Below, piece after piece: positions 1 through 10,264 of a stretch of DNA of 64,000 nucleotides (its first letter is position 1; each line of letters opens with the position of its first letter). The notes below the pieces were generated by a model. The model ran no database searches. It was given only the letters and a program-made list of their open reading frames with translations, and was not told the origin of the DNA. Where the stretch lies: assembly GCA_049724395.1 (NCBI GenBank), contig JAUGWO010000136.1, positions 1 to 64,000 of the forward strand, in the 5' to 3' direction. Made by a program: the position numbers and the translations under genes. The DNA is from Spongospora subterranea f. sp. subterranea. Lineage: Eukaryota; Endomyxa: Phytomyxea; Phytomyxea; Plasmodiophorida.

Positions 1-279
1 CTGGAAGAGCATTCAATCTCAATCCCTGGCAACATGAAACTCTGCTGTTGGTCTGTTCAAATTAGGTGTTTGGGCCATTTAAGACTATGGTCGATTAAAT
101 GGTCTAGTACTTCGTGGGTTCGTCTGACCTTTTGGCTTGGTCTAGGACTCTGTGGTCTCGATTTTGGTTGAAAATGCAAACCAAAGGATCATCCCTAACG
201 CATCTACATCAATTGAGGTGTTGAATAGAATGATACAAAAATACAATCTTGTGGATTCCAACGAAAATAAATTTTATTG

Positions 280-1236
280 TATGAGACACGAAGATGAAGC
301 AGCGAATTAGATAAAGCGTCAGGTTATTGTGTAAGTGCTGTCGCCTTATATGGGTGGACCGACAATTACAATCGGAGTTTGGGCCTTCAGCTTGGAAAAT
401 GCCGAAGCGAATAGTTGATCCTGTATTGTTTGGGGAAACATCAAAGTGACGTCAACTACGTCGCCAAAAACAGAGCTGCCCAACGACCAACTAGCTAATG
501 ACCTGGTCTTTATTGGTCACAGAAGGTGAATTGATTAGACAAAGGCCGAGATGTGCAAGGAACTCAAAATGAAAGATCTGGGTCCTGTACAGCAATAATT
601 AGGAAGTCAGGCCTACGTTAAGGACAAACAGGTTTTAATCCCTCAAGAGAGGTAAATTGAGCACACTTTTCAAGATATTGTGATTAACTGCCAACCACAA
701 GCACCACCAGCTGTATCAGGAGTTGTATTAAGTAAAGATATGGAGCCCAATACTGCCCTAGATCAGTGTGTCAAGTCAGGAAGGAAAGAATCAACCATGG
801 GCTATAGAATAACGGCGGGGACCTTACTCTACCTGCTTCATATCCGACCTGATATCGCATATTCAGTCGGGCAACACTTTCTAGCACTTAAACGGATTCT
901 AAGATACCTTCAAGGTATAAGAAATGTTGGTGTCTACACTTCAACATGGACCAATCAGAGCAGCAGACAATGACACACTTATTGCCATTGAGACTTTCTG
1001 ATTGGGCAGGATGTAAAGACACAAGAAGATCAACATCAGGACACGTCGTAATGCTCAATGGTGGGCCTGTAGCTTTCAAGTCCAGACGACAAAAATCATG
1101 TGCATTATCATCATTTGGATCTGAAACCGTGGCCGCATCACTCATCGGGTGTGAAGTTTGGTTGAAAAGTGTTATGGTCTGTGTGGCACCGAGGGAACCG
1201 ACCCTTGGCCTTTGGCCCAATGGTAGATATGGGTAA
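280..1236 (+). mobile_element. Ty1/Copia-type LTR retroelement fossil (RT to RNase H part)
   Basis: Conceptual translation shows the C-terminal end of a Copia reverse transcriptase (RPDIAYSVGQ followed by LKRILRYLQG at about 845-925) and then the RNase H start (DWAGCKDTRRSTSGHVVMLN, about 1000-1055). This order and wording are typical of Pseudoviridae pol. Weaker RT-like similarity reaches back to about 280-500. No LTRs, gag or target-site duplication are visible. The copy is truncated and broken in several places (about four or more), so it is an old, inactive fossil. Confidence 0.85.
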
Positions 1237-1749
1237 TACACACCTGCCACCAAATGCCGAACCTAATCATAAAAATAAATACAAACCACATCCAAATTTT
1301 TGTTGACAAGTGCCGCCATTGTGTTTATATGAAAGAAAAAGTAGTTCTTCCCCCATTTGGCTATGCGACACATGGAATCTAAGTCAGACGACATCATCCC
1401 CTACGACTGTTTATCAATAATGAAGTCAAAACACAATCCTGGTCATACAACAGCTGTTATGATTACGTCTTGCTTTAAGAAATGATTTTAGCAATTTTGT
1501 TGAACTTATTCCGTCATGTTCAGCCGATCATTCGGTTATGGGTATCCTCTTTGGTGGATGGGTTTAACACTTTAGCATCGTGCATTTTCATGTATCTCAT
1601 CAGGAAGTCAATTCAAAAATCCTCTCCTTGACGAATTGTGTTCTCATCAACACATCAACCATTACTTCGTGATCGCGTATTCACCCTGGGCGCGTTGAAA
1701 TCGTAAATCGTCATCTCCTATATCAGAATTCCGCCTTTCATTGAAAAAC
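1237..1749. other. No gene recognised
   Basis: AT-leaning sequence between the two retroelement fossils. No supported coding region or RNA was seen; it may be further decayed element sequence. Confidence 0.4.
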
Positions 1750-2260
1750 TGGCCACCTCACTTGCCGCTGGTGATCATGAGCCTCAATCATCGTGTACGG
1801 CCTCGAATAGGTTTCGCACAGGTCACGATCATGATTGGTTTACAGCCGATTACTTTATTGACGACGCTATTTATTGATTCAAATCGATCTATCTTCATGA
1901 TACCAAAGTCTGTATCAGAGATCCATCATCCTACCAAGAATCTTTCAAGCGCTATAGATCAAATTCATCGTGCAGTTGATACAAATGTTCTCTAATCAGA
2001 AAGACAGCAACGACTTGTTCTCGAGACAATCAACGACATATAGTACCAGTTAATATCGAGAGGGGGAATAAAGTTCTCGTGGAGTAGAATCTGTCTCGAA
2101 ACCTGAAGCACAAACTCTTTAAAAATTGGCGGTGTCCATTGCATATCGTCGATCCTGTATATGATTATGTTTTCAAAGTGCACGATTGGCGTGATCTTGC
2201 TGATTATAAAATTGAAATGAGAGCGGATAGTTTTCCCCACTTTCAATGTTTCCTCCTTAT
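1750..2260 (+). mobile_element. Possible Ty3/Gypsy-like integrase C-terminal fossil
   Basis: Around 2030-2230 the translation resembles the region after the integrase core of Gypsy-type pol: a basic stretch, a GNKVLVE-like barrel strand, then a KNWRCP...VFKVHDW-like block similar to the KLxxxWxGPxxI...VFxVxDL pattern seen before the chromodomain-like tail. The match is by pattern recognition only. The piece is short, lacks LTRs and has several breaks, so it would be an old fragment. Confidence 0.35.
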
Positions 2261-2535
2261 CGTGGGAACGATTTCATCTGAACGAACATGCTAAAGGCTG
2301 TCTAAAGTGCAACGGATCAATTCTCGCATGTTATCCGACCAAAATACCATTGATCGGATATCTTAACAATCGTCATGACCCTGCCAATCATCACTATCCA
2401 ACCATATTCAACCACTAATAATGCTCTTTTCATAAACCACAGGATATGACAGAAAAACGTATTTTTTTTGCAGTACTTAACACAAAATATGTCATTGAAT
2501 CGGGCGACCGTTTCGGCCATTGTGTATTTGGCGAA
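2261..2535. other. Intergenic, nothing recognised
   Basis: Short spacer downstream of the deaminase-like gene; no supported feature. Confidence 0.4.
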
Positions 2536-4374
2536 TTACATGATGCTACACGAAATGGCCACGAATGGTGTTTCTAATTTCATCTTTGGCCCGATGGAAA
2601 CACCAAAACCACCCACACACGCCGACAACCCTTCAGGACCAGCGCTGACGCCGGTATTGAAAGATACCCCGACAGAAGCGCCAATACCAGCGACGCTCGC
2701 CTCCGCTTTGCAGATTTCAACTGTGGCAAACGCGCTGCCACCAGAAGGGCCGAAGTGAGCGTAGGCACCGGCGCCAGGGCCACGAGCGGCAGCAGATGCG
2801 ACAGAAAAGGACGCCTTGGCCTCAGCAGTGCACACTCTGGCGTAAGCCCCATAGGTACAACGTGTTCCATCTGGCCCTGATCCAGGGGCATAGGTACCGC
2901 TCTGAGCAACCAACGTATCGGCAGACGCTGAACCGCCCCTGTCGATATTCTCGCATAGGTCTTCGATTATTCCTGATCCGCCGACCTGCTTGCTCACCTG
3001 GGAGATATTCGGCTTCAAAGCCACACGGACGGCCTGTTTCGCAGATCGTGTAGGAGTTATCTCAACCTGTTTCATGTTCTTGGCGGCCTCAACCACGATT
3101 TCCTTGCCCTTGGCTTTAAATCCTGTTTCGGCGACAGATTTCACAGCGGTAACGATCGCCTTGCCTTTAGCCGGTGCCATCTTTATCTCGCTTTTCAGGT
3201 CCCGTAGTGTTAATTTAATATCCTGAACCACCAAACACGACGCCTGCCCGAGGGATTTGACGATTCGGGACTTGGCTGTTGCCTGAAGCCCGCAAACAAT
3301 ATCGTTGTCGCCCAGTGCAAACTCGTATTTCACATTGACAGTAATATCACTGTCTTGAATCCAGCGGGTGCCGACTTCCGAGTCAGGTATCACATACGCT
3401 TTGCTGCGTTTGCTCAAATGGTTGCCCATGTCCTCCATCTGCTGAATACTCAGATGCGCATACGACCCGTCAATCATATCTGGAATCGCAGCTTTTTCGC
3501 CTCCAACTGTATGCTGTTTCGACAGCGATGTGACATCCTTGCCCTCCGCCAGAAATGGCTTAAGGGACTTGGAACATTGACTACAACACGGCTTACTGAC
3601 AGCAATTTGAAATTGTTCAGGGGAGATATTCAGCAATGTCATCAGACAGCTGGATGATGATGTTGTCAGCTCGTGTTCCTTTAGTTTACGGAGGCCTTGC
3701 ATCTCTGCGTGAGCTGCGCCGTTTCGGCTGTTGATTGCTGCAGCATTCGCCAACTTAAACTTCTTATCGTGCTCGATTTGACGCTTTTCTCGCTGCTTTT
3801 CTGCGTATCTACTCTCAACTATAGCATCTTCTGCTTCCTGTTGCTGACGTCGTATTTCGGCACCATCTTCATCGTTCCGGATTATGATTGGATGACTGTT
3901 ATCTGCATCTCGGTTTTCACTTCGCAAGTCTTTTCGGATCTGTTTTTTCTCATTTTCAATGTCCGACGCTTTCTTCGTATCTTCTTCTGTTCTGACTCTA
4001 GTTAAGATTTTCTCGAATTGGACTTCCTCCTCCACAGTGAGCACAACTTGGGGATCACTTTTCTTGGAAATTTTCCTGTTTGTATTCTTGAGGAGCTGAT
4101 TCATCGCTCGTAGTCTTAGACTACTCTCCGCCTTCCGTTCTTCGACAAGTCTTTCGGCACTTGCTCTGATTTCAACTAGTTGATTAATATGATCCTCGGT
4201 GATAGGCTTATAGATCGACGATAATTCGATAACTTCGACCTTGATTCCCGACTGACGCGGGAAACGCTCTTCCATCAGACTTTTTATCGCCTTCACGCTG
4301 TTATCGTTAAAACCCACAGAGCTTTCGCCATTCCGGCGTTGCTTGATATTTCCAAAAACCCAATAAGTACTCAT
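2536..4374 (-). CDS. Deaminase-fold domain protein with Gly/Ala-rich C-terminal domain
   Basis: A 612-residue open frame starting with ATG at 4374. Residues 60-210 are charged and probably coiled-coil (many E/K/R, e.g. QQQEAEDAIVESRYAEKQRE). Residues 219-280 hold a zinc-deaminase signature: HAEM at 222-225 (H as zinc ligand, E224 as proton shuttle), then SKPCCSQCSK at 260-269 with C264/C267 as the probable remaining ligands. The spacing and the SK-x-C-C-x-x-C form recall the OTT_1508-like group of the deaminase superfamily found in fungi and some bacteria. Residues 480-612 form a Gly/Ala-rich repeat-like domain (GVSFNTGVSAGPEGLSA, then GFGVSIGPK), a type I associate with secreted or accessory animal and protist proteins. 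No substrate can be inferred. A second frame with a signal peptide overlaps its start; RNA data would show whether they belong together. Domain call fairly sure, function unknown. Confidence 0.6.
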   Translation of the reverse strand: MSTYWVFGNIKQRRNGESSVGFNDNSVKAIKSLMEERFPRQSGIKVEVIELSSIYKPITEDHINQLVEIRASAERLVEERKAESSLRLRAMNQLLKNTNRKISKKSDPQVVLTVEEEVQFEKILTRVRTEEDTKKASDIENEKKQIRKDLRSENRDADNSHPIIIRNDEDGAEIRRQQQEAEDAIVESRYAEKQREKRQIEHDKKFKLANAAAINSRNGAAHAEMQGLRKLKEHELTTSSSSCLMTLLNISPEQFQIAVSKPCCSQCSKSLKPFLAEGKDVTSLSKQHTVGGEKAAIPDMIDGSYAHLSIQQMEDMGNHLSKRSKAYVIPDSEVGTRWIQDSDITVNVKYEFALGDNDIVCGLQATAKSRIVKSLGQASCLVVQDIKLTLRDLKSEIKMAPAKGKAIVTAVKSVAETGFKAKGKEIVVEAAKNMKQVEITPTRSAKQAVRVALKPNISQVSKQVGGSGIIEDLCENIDRGGSASADTLVAQSGTYAPGSGPDGTRCTYGAYARVCTAEAKASFSVASAAARGPGAGAYAHFGPSGGSAFATVEICKAEASVAGIGASVGVSFNTGVSAGPEGLSACVGGFGVSIGPKMKLETPFVAISCSIM

Positions 4375-4759
4375 GTTCTTGAAAGCCAGGTCGCGGTGTG
4401 ATGAACACCAAAGTGTCCATGTTGAACTCTTGTTCGATGAAGCGACGTGTCATCTGCTCAACGCCATGGTCAGCCATGAACACGGCGGTTGCAGCTTCAG
4501 CGGTCATCTCATTCAATGTGGTTTGTGTCAATGGCGCGTTGAACTCTTGTGGTACAAGATATGATGGGACAATCACGAGCATTGAATAAATGGTGATTTT
4601 ACCAAGGCAGTCATCAGATGCGTCACTCTCGTCATCAACATCCCCAGCGGTGTTATTGGAAAGGGGGTCCGATGGCCCCGGTTCAGCAACGACTGCTATT
4701 GCTAGCATTAGGATCATGGACATCATTAAAAAACTAGATGGCAACATTGAAAATACCAT
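4307..4759 (-). CDS. Secreted-type ORF overlapping the deaminase-like gene
   Basis: A 150-residue frame beginning MVFSMLPSSFLMMSMILMLA, a convincing hydrophobic signal peptide with likely cleavage near AVVAEP. An acidic linker (DVDDESDASDD) follows and then about 90 residues of no recognised family. Its last 68 nt overlap the start of the deaminase-like frame in another phase. It could be a separate small secreted protein or a 5' part of the downstream gene, since short introns are common in this window. No function is assigned. Confidence 0.4.
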   Translation of the reverse strand: MVFSMLPSSFLMMSMILMLAIAVVAEPGPSDPLSNNTAGDVDDESDASDDCLGKITIYSMLVIVPSYLVPQEFNAPLTQTTLNEMTAEAATAVFMADHGVEQMTRRFIEQEFNMDTLVFITPRPGFQEHEYLLGFWKYQATPEWRKLCGF

Positions 4760-4982
4760 TTTGTTGGAATGTAGAACGAAGGTTGAGGTCGAGCTGCAAT
4801 AGCCGATAGCGATGATGTGATGGCCAAGTGGTCAAGTTCGCGCACTCCGCATGTCCGGATAATTTTTTCGGAGTCCGCCACAGTATTGACTAATGCGCTA
4901 AAGTCAACTGCCGCTGGCGCAGTCTCAACCACGTCCACGTGCTCTGCCCCTTTTAGACTATTGAACTGTATAACGGGCGGAG

Positions 4983-5531
4983 TCAAACACTTTGATACTC
5001 CAACAGCAACAGTTGTAAAGTCAGCTGTAAATACATTCCAGTATACAATGCACTGTGAGCCTTTTTACAGTACATTAAGGTTGGCCGCAAACCCCGGGAT
5101 GAAAGTGGCATGAAGTAGTGAAACGTAAAAAGTCCGCGGACTTTTTCGTCCTGCTTCGATGGAAAAGTTTTGATGTACTCAAAAACGCCAGCTGCAGCTT
5201 CTGTTCGTGTGAAGCGATCGCGCCAAGTTCGATGCAGTTGGGAATTTCGTAAGCAATTAACATCATGGAAGCTTCCAGCATATCCAGGATCAACATAAAT
5301 AAACAGACCATCATGATCAATGACAACTATGTTATTGAAGAAATATCCTCGTTTCCTACGATTATAATAAAGACCATGATCTGGTCTTTGGGGACGGCGA
5401 ATCCGACACAATGTTCCATCAACGAACCTAATACAGCCCGGCATCGAAGGTATTCTCGAGCCCAAGTCCTTTCTTGGTTCAGAATCGGGCCAATGAATTT
5501 TATTGTCGAGGACTTGAGTAATAACACTCAA
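4983..5531 (-). pseudogene. PIF/Harbinger-type transposase fragment (DDE_Tnp_4)
   Basis: The translation contains PGCIRFVDGTLCRIRRPQRP (first catalytic Asp in VDGT) and then VIDHDGLFIYVDPGYAGSFH, the second-Asp block of HARBI1-like nucleases (usual form GYPGSxHD, here GYAGSFHD). After FHDVNCLRNSQLHRTWRDRF the expected third acidic block is not found in the same frame, and related sequence continues in a different frame (about 5075-5230). The N-terminal part is missing or unrecognisable and the frame opens with GTG rather than ATG. TIRs were not identified. This is a plain DNA-transposon remnant. Confidence 0.75.
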
Positions 5532-5677
5532 AACAAAAAAAGTGTTGTCAAATATTCCCGATCGACTATAATTCCAATGAATTGATTCATATCGTTCTGT
5601 AGTATTATGCTTGAGATAAAAAATTGGCTGCTTTCTTTCAAGCCAATATCCCTAGACCACGGAGTTGATCGTAAATA

Positions 5678-7288
5678 CTCCCTCATAATGTGTGGCCGGT
5701 ACGCACTTTCTGTTTTGTCCCAGAATGTCTGGCCGGTATTTTTATTGAGTGGGCGATACTCTCAATCGAGTGAGCTCAATAAGTTCTTTGTCGACATCAA
5801 GAGTGATCGGGAGAGTTCCGGCGCGCTGCATGGCCTCTTTCCCCATATGGGGAATCTTGTATCCTATACCTCCACCGTTCTGCATCGTCTCTCGCATGCA
5901 CTGTTGCCAGGTCAAGAACACGAAGTTCAGCTTCTCTTCCGTTGATTGTTGAAAGGCATTTTGTACTTCGTGGATGAGGTAAAACATTCCGTGGGGCACA
6001 TTGGCGCTGAATCGATTGAATTGCATTAAAACCCCAAAGTCAAGGACGTTCATGTCGGGGCTGTTGGTGGCTGACGCCGAAGGACGATTCGAAACCATCA
6101 GATCCCGCCTCAACGAAGGCCTTGTCTAAAGATGATAAATGCGGCTTGGCATTATCTTGTTGTATGATGATGGAACAACTGTTGGCCATAGACGTGGCCA
6201 TCGAGACCGAATTGCTGGAAGAACATTTTCCAACAACATGCTCCGAATAAATTCTTTGTGACAGTTAATGGTTTGTGGACAACTCCCCAACAACACGGTT
6301 TTTGCTACCTCGTTTTGCTGGTCCCGTTGAAGAGTGGTCTGTCACGCTCCAAGCTTGCCGTCAAACTGGATGTTTTTCGGTGTTGGTCGAATCTGGGTGC
6401 GACGGCCGCCAAAAACATGACCTTTTCAATAAATCGCTTCGATTTGCACGAACGCAGTGGGTCCAATCGCCATCTGCCAGGTAATTTAGAATCTGGTCGC
6501 TTTCGTAAGCGAAGAACCATTTTTCGTCCACGTGGACAATGTCGAACATGTTTTGGAAACTATTGGTGCCCTCCTGCAACATCGACAAACAGAATTTTGA
6601 GCATTATCTAAATCTTGCTTGAATCCGTCAATAATGGCAAAGTGGAATTTGAATGCCTTTATATGGTTCCTTCTTTAACGTAGACCTAAGGTAAGCGCGG
6701 AATGTCAGTTGCCTTTGCCATGGAACGAATAGTGGAGCGACGATTAAGCGGTACGTCAACCAGGACAGATGAGATTCCTCGATGGTCTTCTTGTCGCCAG
6801 CAGCCCCAAATTTGGCGTCGACACAAGGAACCAAGGCACCCTCTGATATCTGTTGCTGCGCCCGACTCCAGATTCGGCTGACCGTCTTCCACCCGACAGA
6901 GAAATGACCAGCAATCTCTGTAAACGCACCCTTCACTGGCTTGCAATCTCTTAACTTCGTCAGAAGCAATTGTTAAATTGCCTGGCGCTGCTCGTTGCTT
7001 GAAACGACATGGTGGTTTGATTGCTCATCTTCCCCATCAATTTGGGAACCGATCACCATTATTTTGAGGGCTGGGCGGGTCATTCCGTCATGGTCATGTA
7101 AAACCGCATTTTTAACGCTTCACATTTTCGCAACTGTTGGGGAACCTTTGTCACTCGATAGCTTGCTCGGGTAGATCTCGCAAAATAGAGATCTTTCCAT
7201 CAAGCTATAAAACTACCTCCATGCGCTAAAATTCACCTTAATCCCACGGAGTAAAGTGTACCGGCCAGACATTATGGGACAGAGGGAG
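5678..7288 (-). mobile_element. Tc1/mariner element with Stowaway-like TIRs, dead transposase
   Basis: The element is bounded by TA dinucleotides (5676-5677 and 7289-7290). Its inverted ends begin CTCCCTC and contain ATAATGTSTGGCCGGTAC; the right end has the longer CTCCCTCTGTCCCATAATG, close to the plant Stowaway/mariner end CTCCCTCCGTCCC. A second diverged TIR-like block (CAGAATGTCTGGCCGGTA) lies at 5721-5738. On the minus strand the transposase survives in pieces: an N-terminal helix-turn-helix region (6628-6969), the first catalytic block FDIVHVDEKWFF with a KRFIEKVMFLAAVAPRFD strand (6305-6588), and the third block NSPDMNVLDFG with the C-terminal tail PHMGKEAMQRAGTLP (5742-6113). The pieces lie in different frames, so coding capacity is lost while both ends remain. 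Family resemblance is to mariner-like transposases common in oomycetes. Confidence 0.85.
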
Positions 7289-7734
7289 TATTGTGGATTT
7301 CACTAAAAATGGACAGTCTGAGGAGTATATAAAACCCGGTCCGCAGTTTCCTTAAACATGGCTCACCACGGATTTTTTAATCAAGAACTACCATTAGAGC
7401 TGGTGGTTGGCCCGTTCCAGAATCGAGACGTCTTTGGAGACGAATTTTAATCTTGTTTCATTAAAACACTCGTGGGAAATGTGTTATTTATTACATCACG
7501 AATGATAATAGCGCACAACACGTCATAATCAAGTCATAACATGCATTGAATACTATTCAATATCTGCAGCAGCAATGTTGTCGTCTAAATCTCCTTTGAA
7601 AACGGTATCTTTGCGGTTGTAGTTTTGGGATGGCCTCGGTCATTTGACAATGAATGACGTGGGAAGCATGAGTCAATCACAGTTGACGTTATCTGTTTAT
7701 TCTACTCTGCATGTCATAAGTCATTCATCGCCAA
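7289..7734. other. Spacer without gene
   Basis: Sequence between the mariner right end and the next ORF. No coding region recognised. It may include the end of the unit carrying the Tc1/IS630-type transposase, but no inverted repeat partner was found by eye. Confidence 0.35.
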
Positions 7735-8596
7735 ATGGACGAGACCGTCCCCGACAATTTGACCGCATCCTTGACCGTTTTCAAGGGAGATGATACTATC
7801 AGCAGACGGCACCATCATGCTGCTGCAGAAACTGATAGTATTCAATGGACTCTGTCACTAGGATTTTGCGTTCTGCACGCCATCATTGTTCGCCACTTAC
7901 GAATACATCTTCCCAGGTCGAGTGTTCCTGATGAAATCAAACTGAAAATCAAACCTGCTGTCCAAGCACCCCAAAGCAGGTTCATCGACCTTTCTGAAGA
8001 CAATTTCGACGTGACTGTTCGACGCGTATATGCACAATCAGTGATTCGTCAGCGATTGTCGCCCGAAAACGTCCTCATTCCACTGGTCGTTTTTATTTCC
8101 GAACAGGCGTCTGTAAGAAATTCGGGATCAACAAACCCTTCTGGTTTGCGAAGGGCGACCATAGGCAGGGTCCGTCTGGCAACAGAAGAAATCGTTGCTG
8201 CCATCCAGGCAAACCCTCCCAGTCTTCCTGATCGAGCCGTAATTGGCGAGATAGGCGACGAATATTTGGTCGAGGACCAGGGCGCGAGCTGTCAATCCTG
8301 AACCAGTCGAGCAATTGCCGGCCAGCAACACATTCCGGCAGGCGATGCGATTGGACTACCTCAGAAGTTCACTTGAAAATCAGGATGCGGACGAATTCGC
8401 CCAAATCGTGTTGCGGGTCAATAGGACTGAACTTGTCACTGTGGAGGTGAATATCGCAAGCCTTCGATCCGCCCTGGGTTTGCCACCATATCCGTTGTTC
8501 GGAAACGATATATTTCATTCCGACGAACCCGTTCCGGCAGTTGTCGGACAAGACCTTAACGACGTCGATCATGTCCTATCGGACGACGAAAATTAA
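7735..8596 (+). CDS. Unknown protein convergent with transposase, frame change near 8290
   Basis: ATG at 7735 opens a 188-residue frame ending at 8301. A second frame (+1) stays open from about 8255 to 8596 and shows similar composition (RLDYLRSSLENQDADEFAQI, acidic tail VDHVLSDDEN). The two are probably one gene separated by a frameshift or an unrecognised short intron. No domain is recognised. Its stop overlaps the stop of the minus-strand transposase by 4 nt (8593-8596), so the two may be partners within one mobile element. Function unknown. Confidence 0.4.
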
Positions 8597-9597
8597 AGAT
8601 AGACCCCAAACATTTCTTTATTTAGCTCAGTGTGACCGTACCCACAGGAATTGTAAAAATTATGACCAATATGTCTTAGATTCTTCATACACATTGGCAT
8701 AGCCACTTTTAGAACAGCCTCAGGGCAAACCCTGAACGTCAGATCAGCATGTTTCTTGAGCCACTGCTTTAAAAGTGCAAAACCTTGCTCGATAGGGTTC
8801 AACTGTGGCGAATAAGGAGGCAGGAACATGAGTTTCGCGCCTGATCTGTGTATGACCTGTTCCAATTCCCGATACATATGGATCTGTGCATTATCTAAGA
8901 TAACAATGCTCCTTGGAAGTGGCCACGGATTCAACTTCGGAGCGACGATTTCCAGGAAAGCATCATGGAACTTCTGGCGATTGAACGTCCCTTCGGTGCA
9001 TTTCCAAGAGAAAAATCCCTTTGCATCAAACGCGGCGAAAACAGAGACTCTGTTCCCTCGTTGAAACGGTTGGCGTACTAGAGCTGGCGTATTGATCCTA
9101 GACCATCCATGACGACGCAAACAGTCGCGACCGTCTTTGCTCGTTTCGTCCAGGAAAACTAGTTGCTCAGGATATGAATAGATTCGCGAAAGCTTCTGAT
9201 AAAATTCTCTGAGCTGTTCAGGAACGCTCTCGCGAGCGCGCTTTTCCAGGACTTTTCTGGACACTTTAAGATCATGACGAAGGGCCCGGCAAATTGTCGC
9301 AGACGATATATTCGTCAGTTCGGGAAATCTGAGAGCCAGCTCCTCTTGGAGTTCTTCAATATAGAAACAGGGACTGTTTACGATGAAGGTGTGCACATAG
9401 TCGTAAACCTCGGTGGGCCATCTGGCAGACCTTTGTCGAACAGCGTCATTAACGACATTACCAGTCCTTTCAAACAGGGCAATCCAACGTTTGATGCTAG
9501 TTTTCCCAACACCAAGAAGAACGGAGACGTTCTCTATTGATGTAGAATAAACGTAATGCAGAACAATGCATCGCCAACGTAGATCTCGACTCCACAT
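8593..9597 (-). CDS. Tc1/mariner-IS630 superfamily DDE transposase, apparently intact
   Basis: 334 residues from ATG at 9597. The open frame extends upstream to 9651 but without a better ATG. The N-terminus has paired HTH motifs (STSIENVSVLLGVGKTSIKR; SSATICRALRHDLKVSRKVL). The RNase H-like core has LVFLDETSKDGRDCLRRHGW (D1), RSIVILDNAQIHMYRELEQV (D2) and FLPPYSPQLNPIEQGFALLK (E). There are 34 residues between D2 and E, i.e. DD34E, and all three catalytic residues are present. The frame has no internal break, unlike every other transposon in the window, so this is the youngest copy or a domesticated one. TIRs not found. Confidence 0.85.
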   Translation of the reverse strand: MWSRDLRWRCIVLHYVYSTSIENVSVLLGVGKTSIKRWIALFERTGNVVNDAVRQRSARWPTEVYDYVHTFIVNSPCFYIEELQEELALRFPELTNISSATICRALRHDLKVSRKVLEKRARESVPEQLREFYQKLSRIYSYPEQLVFLDETSKDGRDCLRRHGWSRINTPALVRQPFQRGNRVSVFAAFDAKGFFSWKCTEGTFNRQKFHDAFLEIVAPKLNPWPLPRSIVILDNAQIHMYRELEQVIHRSGAKLMFLPPYSPQLNPIEQGFALLKQWLKKHADLTFRVCPEAVLKVAMPMCMKNLRHIGHNFYNSCGYGHTELNKEMFGVYL

Positions 9598-9651
9598 CCG
9601 TAATACCAATCTGATCAACCGCCCCGCAGTATTTCTACCGGGTAGGACCAA

Positions 9652-9989
9652 AGGATTAGTGCAGGTTTTGGGCTAGTTGAACTAGTCCAATCAGAGGGGA
9701 AATAGTAAAACATTGCAGGCCTGCACGTAATAGGCCGCTCTTTATTCAGAGAAGCAATGTTTTAACCAATTTTGGCAGTCAAACTGTCAAACTAAAAACC
9801 ACCTGGGGTCAAACTAAAACCTTGCTCGGAGTTTGGTGACCCCCTTCGGACTTTTTTAAAACCACGCTCATTTAGCACTGGGAGCCCAAAATATATGAAA
9901 CCCACCAATATTACAGTTCTTATCGATGTGACGCACAATGATGCAGATAAATTGCCGCGCACTTTTTCCGACTTCGAGACTCAACCCAA
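9652..9989. other. Intergenic with short repeats
   Basis: No gene. Around 9778-9840 the string CAAACTAAAA occurs twice, and GTCAAACT at 9809-9816 faces AGTTTGGTGAC at 9830-9840, giving a weak hairpin. This may be decayed transposon-end sequence. Confidence 0.3.
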
Positions 9990-10180
9990 AGGATTTTATC
10001 ATTAATTGATGACGCAAACGGGAATTCAATACAAACAGAAATTCTATCATCAATGACTCAACCGGGGGTTTTATCATCCGATGACTCAAACGGGAATTCT
10101 ATCAACAATGACTGGTTCTATAATGACCCAATGGGGTTGATTAACAGTGATCCAACGGGCGGGTTATCCACAGTGGGTTT
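9990..10180. repeat. Degenerate short tandem repeats, unit about 27-32 bp
   Basis: Five to six imperfect copies built on ATCATCAATGACTCAAACGG followed by GAATTCT or GGGTTTT (for example 10047-10073, 10074-10101, 10102-10130). Copies differ by substitutions and small indels. They lie immediately left of the large palindrome at 10265. Confidence 0.6.
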
Positions 10181-10264
10181 TATAAATAATAATTTACAGA
10201 GTTCGCGTCAAAGTGCAACGCTCCTTCCCACTGCACAAATCTCGGACGAATAATCGGTGCCTGC

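Noticed and set aside
2580-2909. 109-codon minus frame and several plus frames within 2536-4374
   Set aside because: Shadows of the deaminase-like gene, whose frame shows recognisable motifs and coherent composition.
8593-9597. Bacterial contamination carrying an IS630-type insertion sequence
   Set aside because: The sequence is continuous with intron-bearing eukaryotic genes and other eukaryotic transposons, and DD34E IS630/Tc1-type enzymes are common in eukaryotes.
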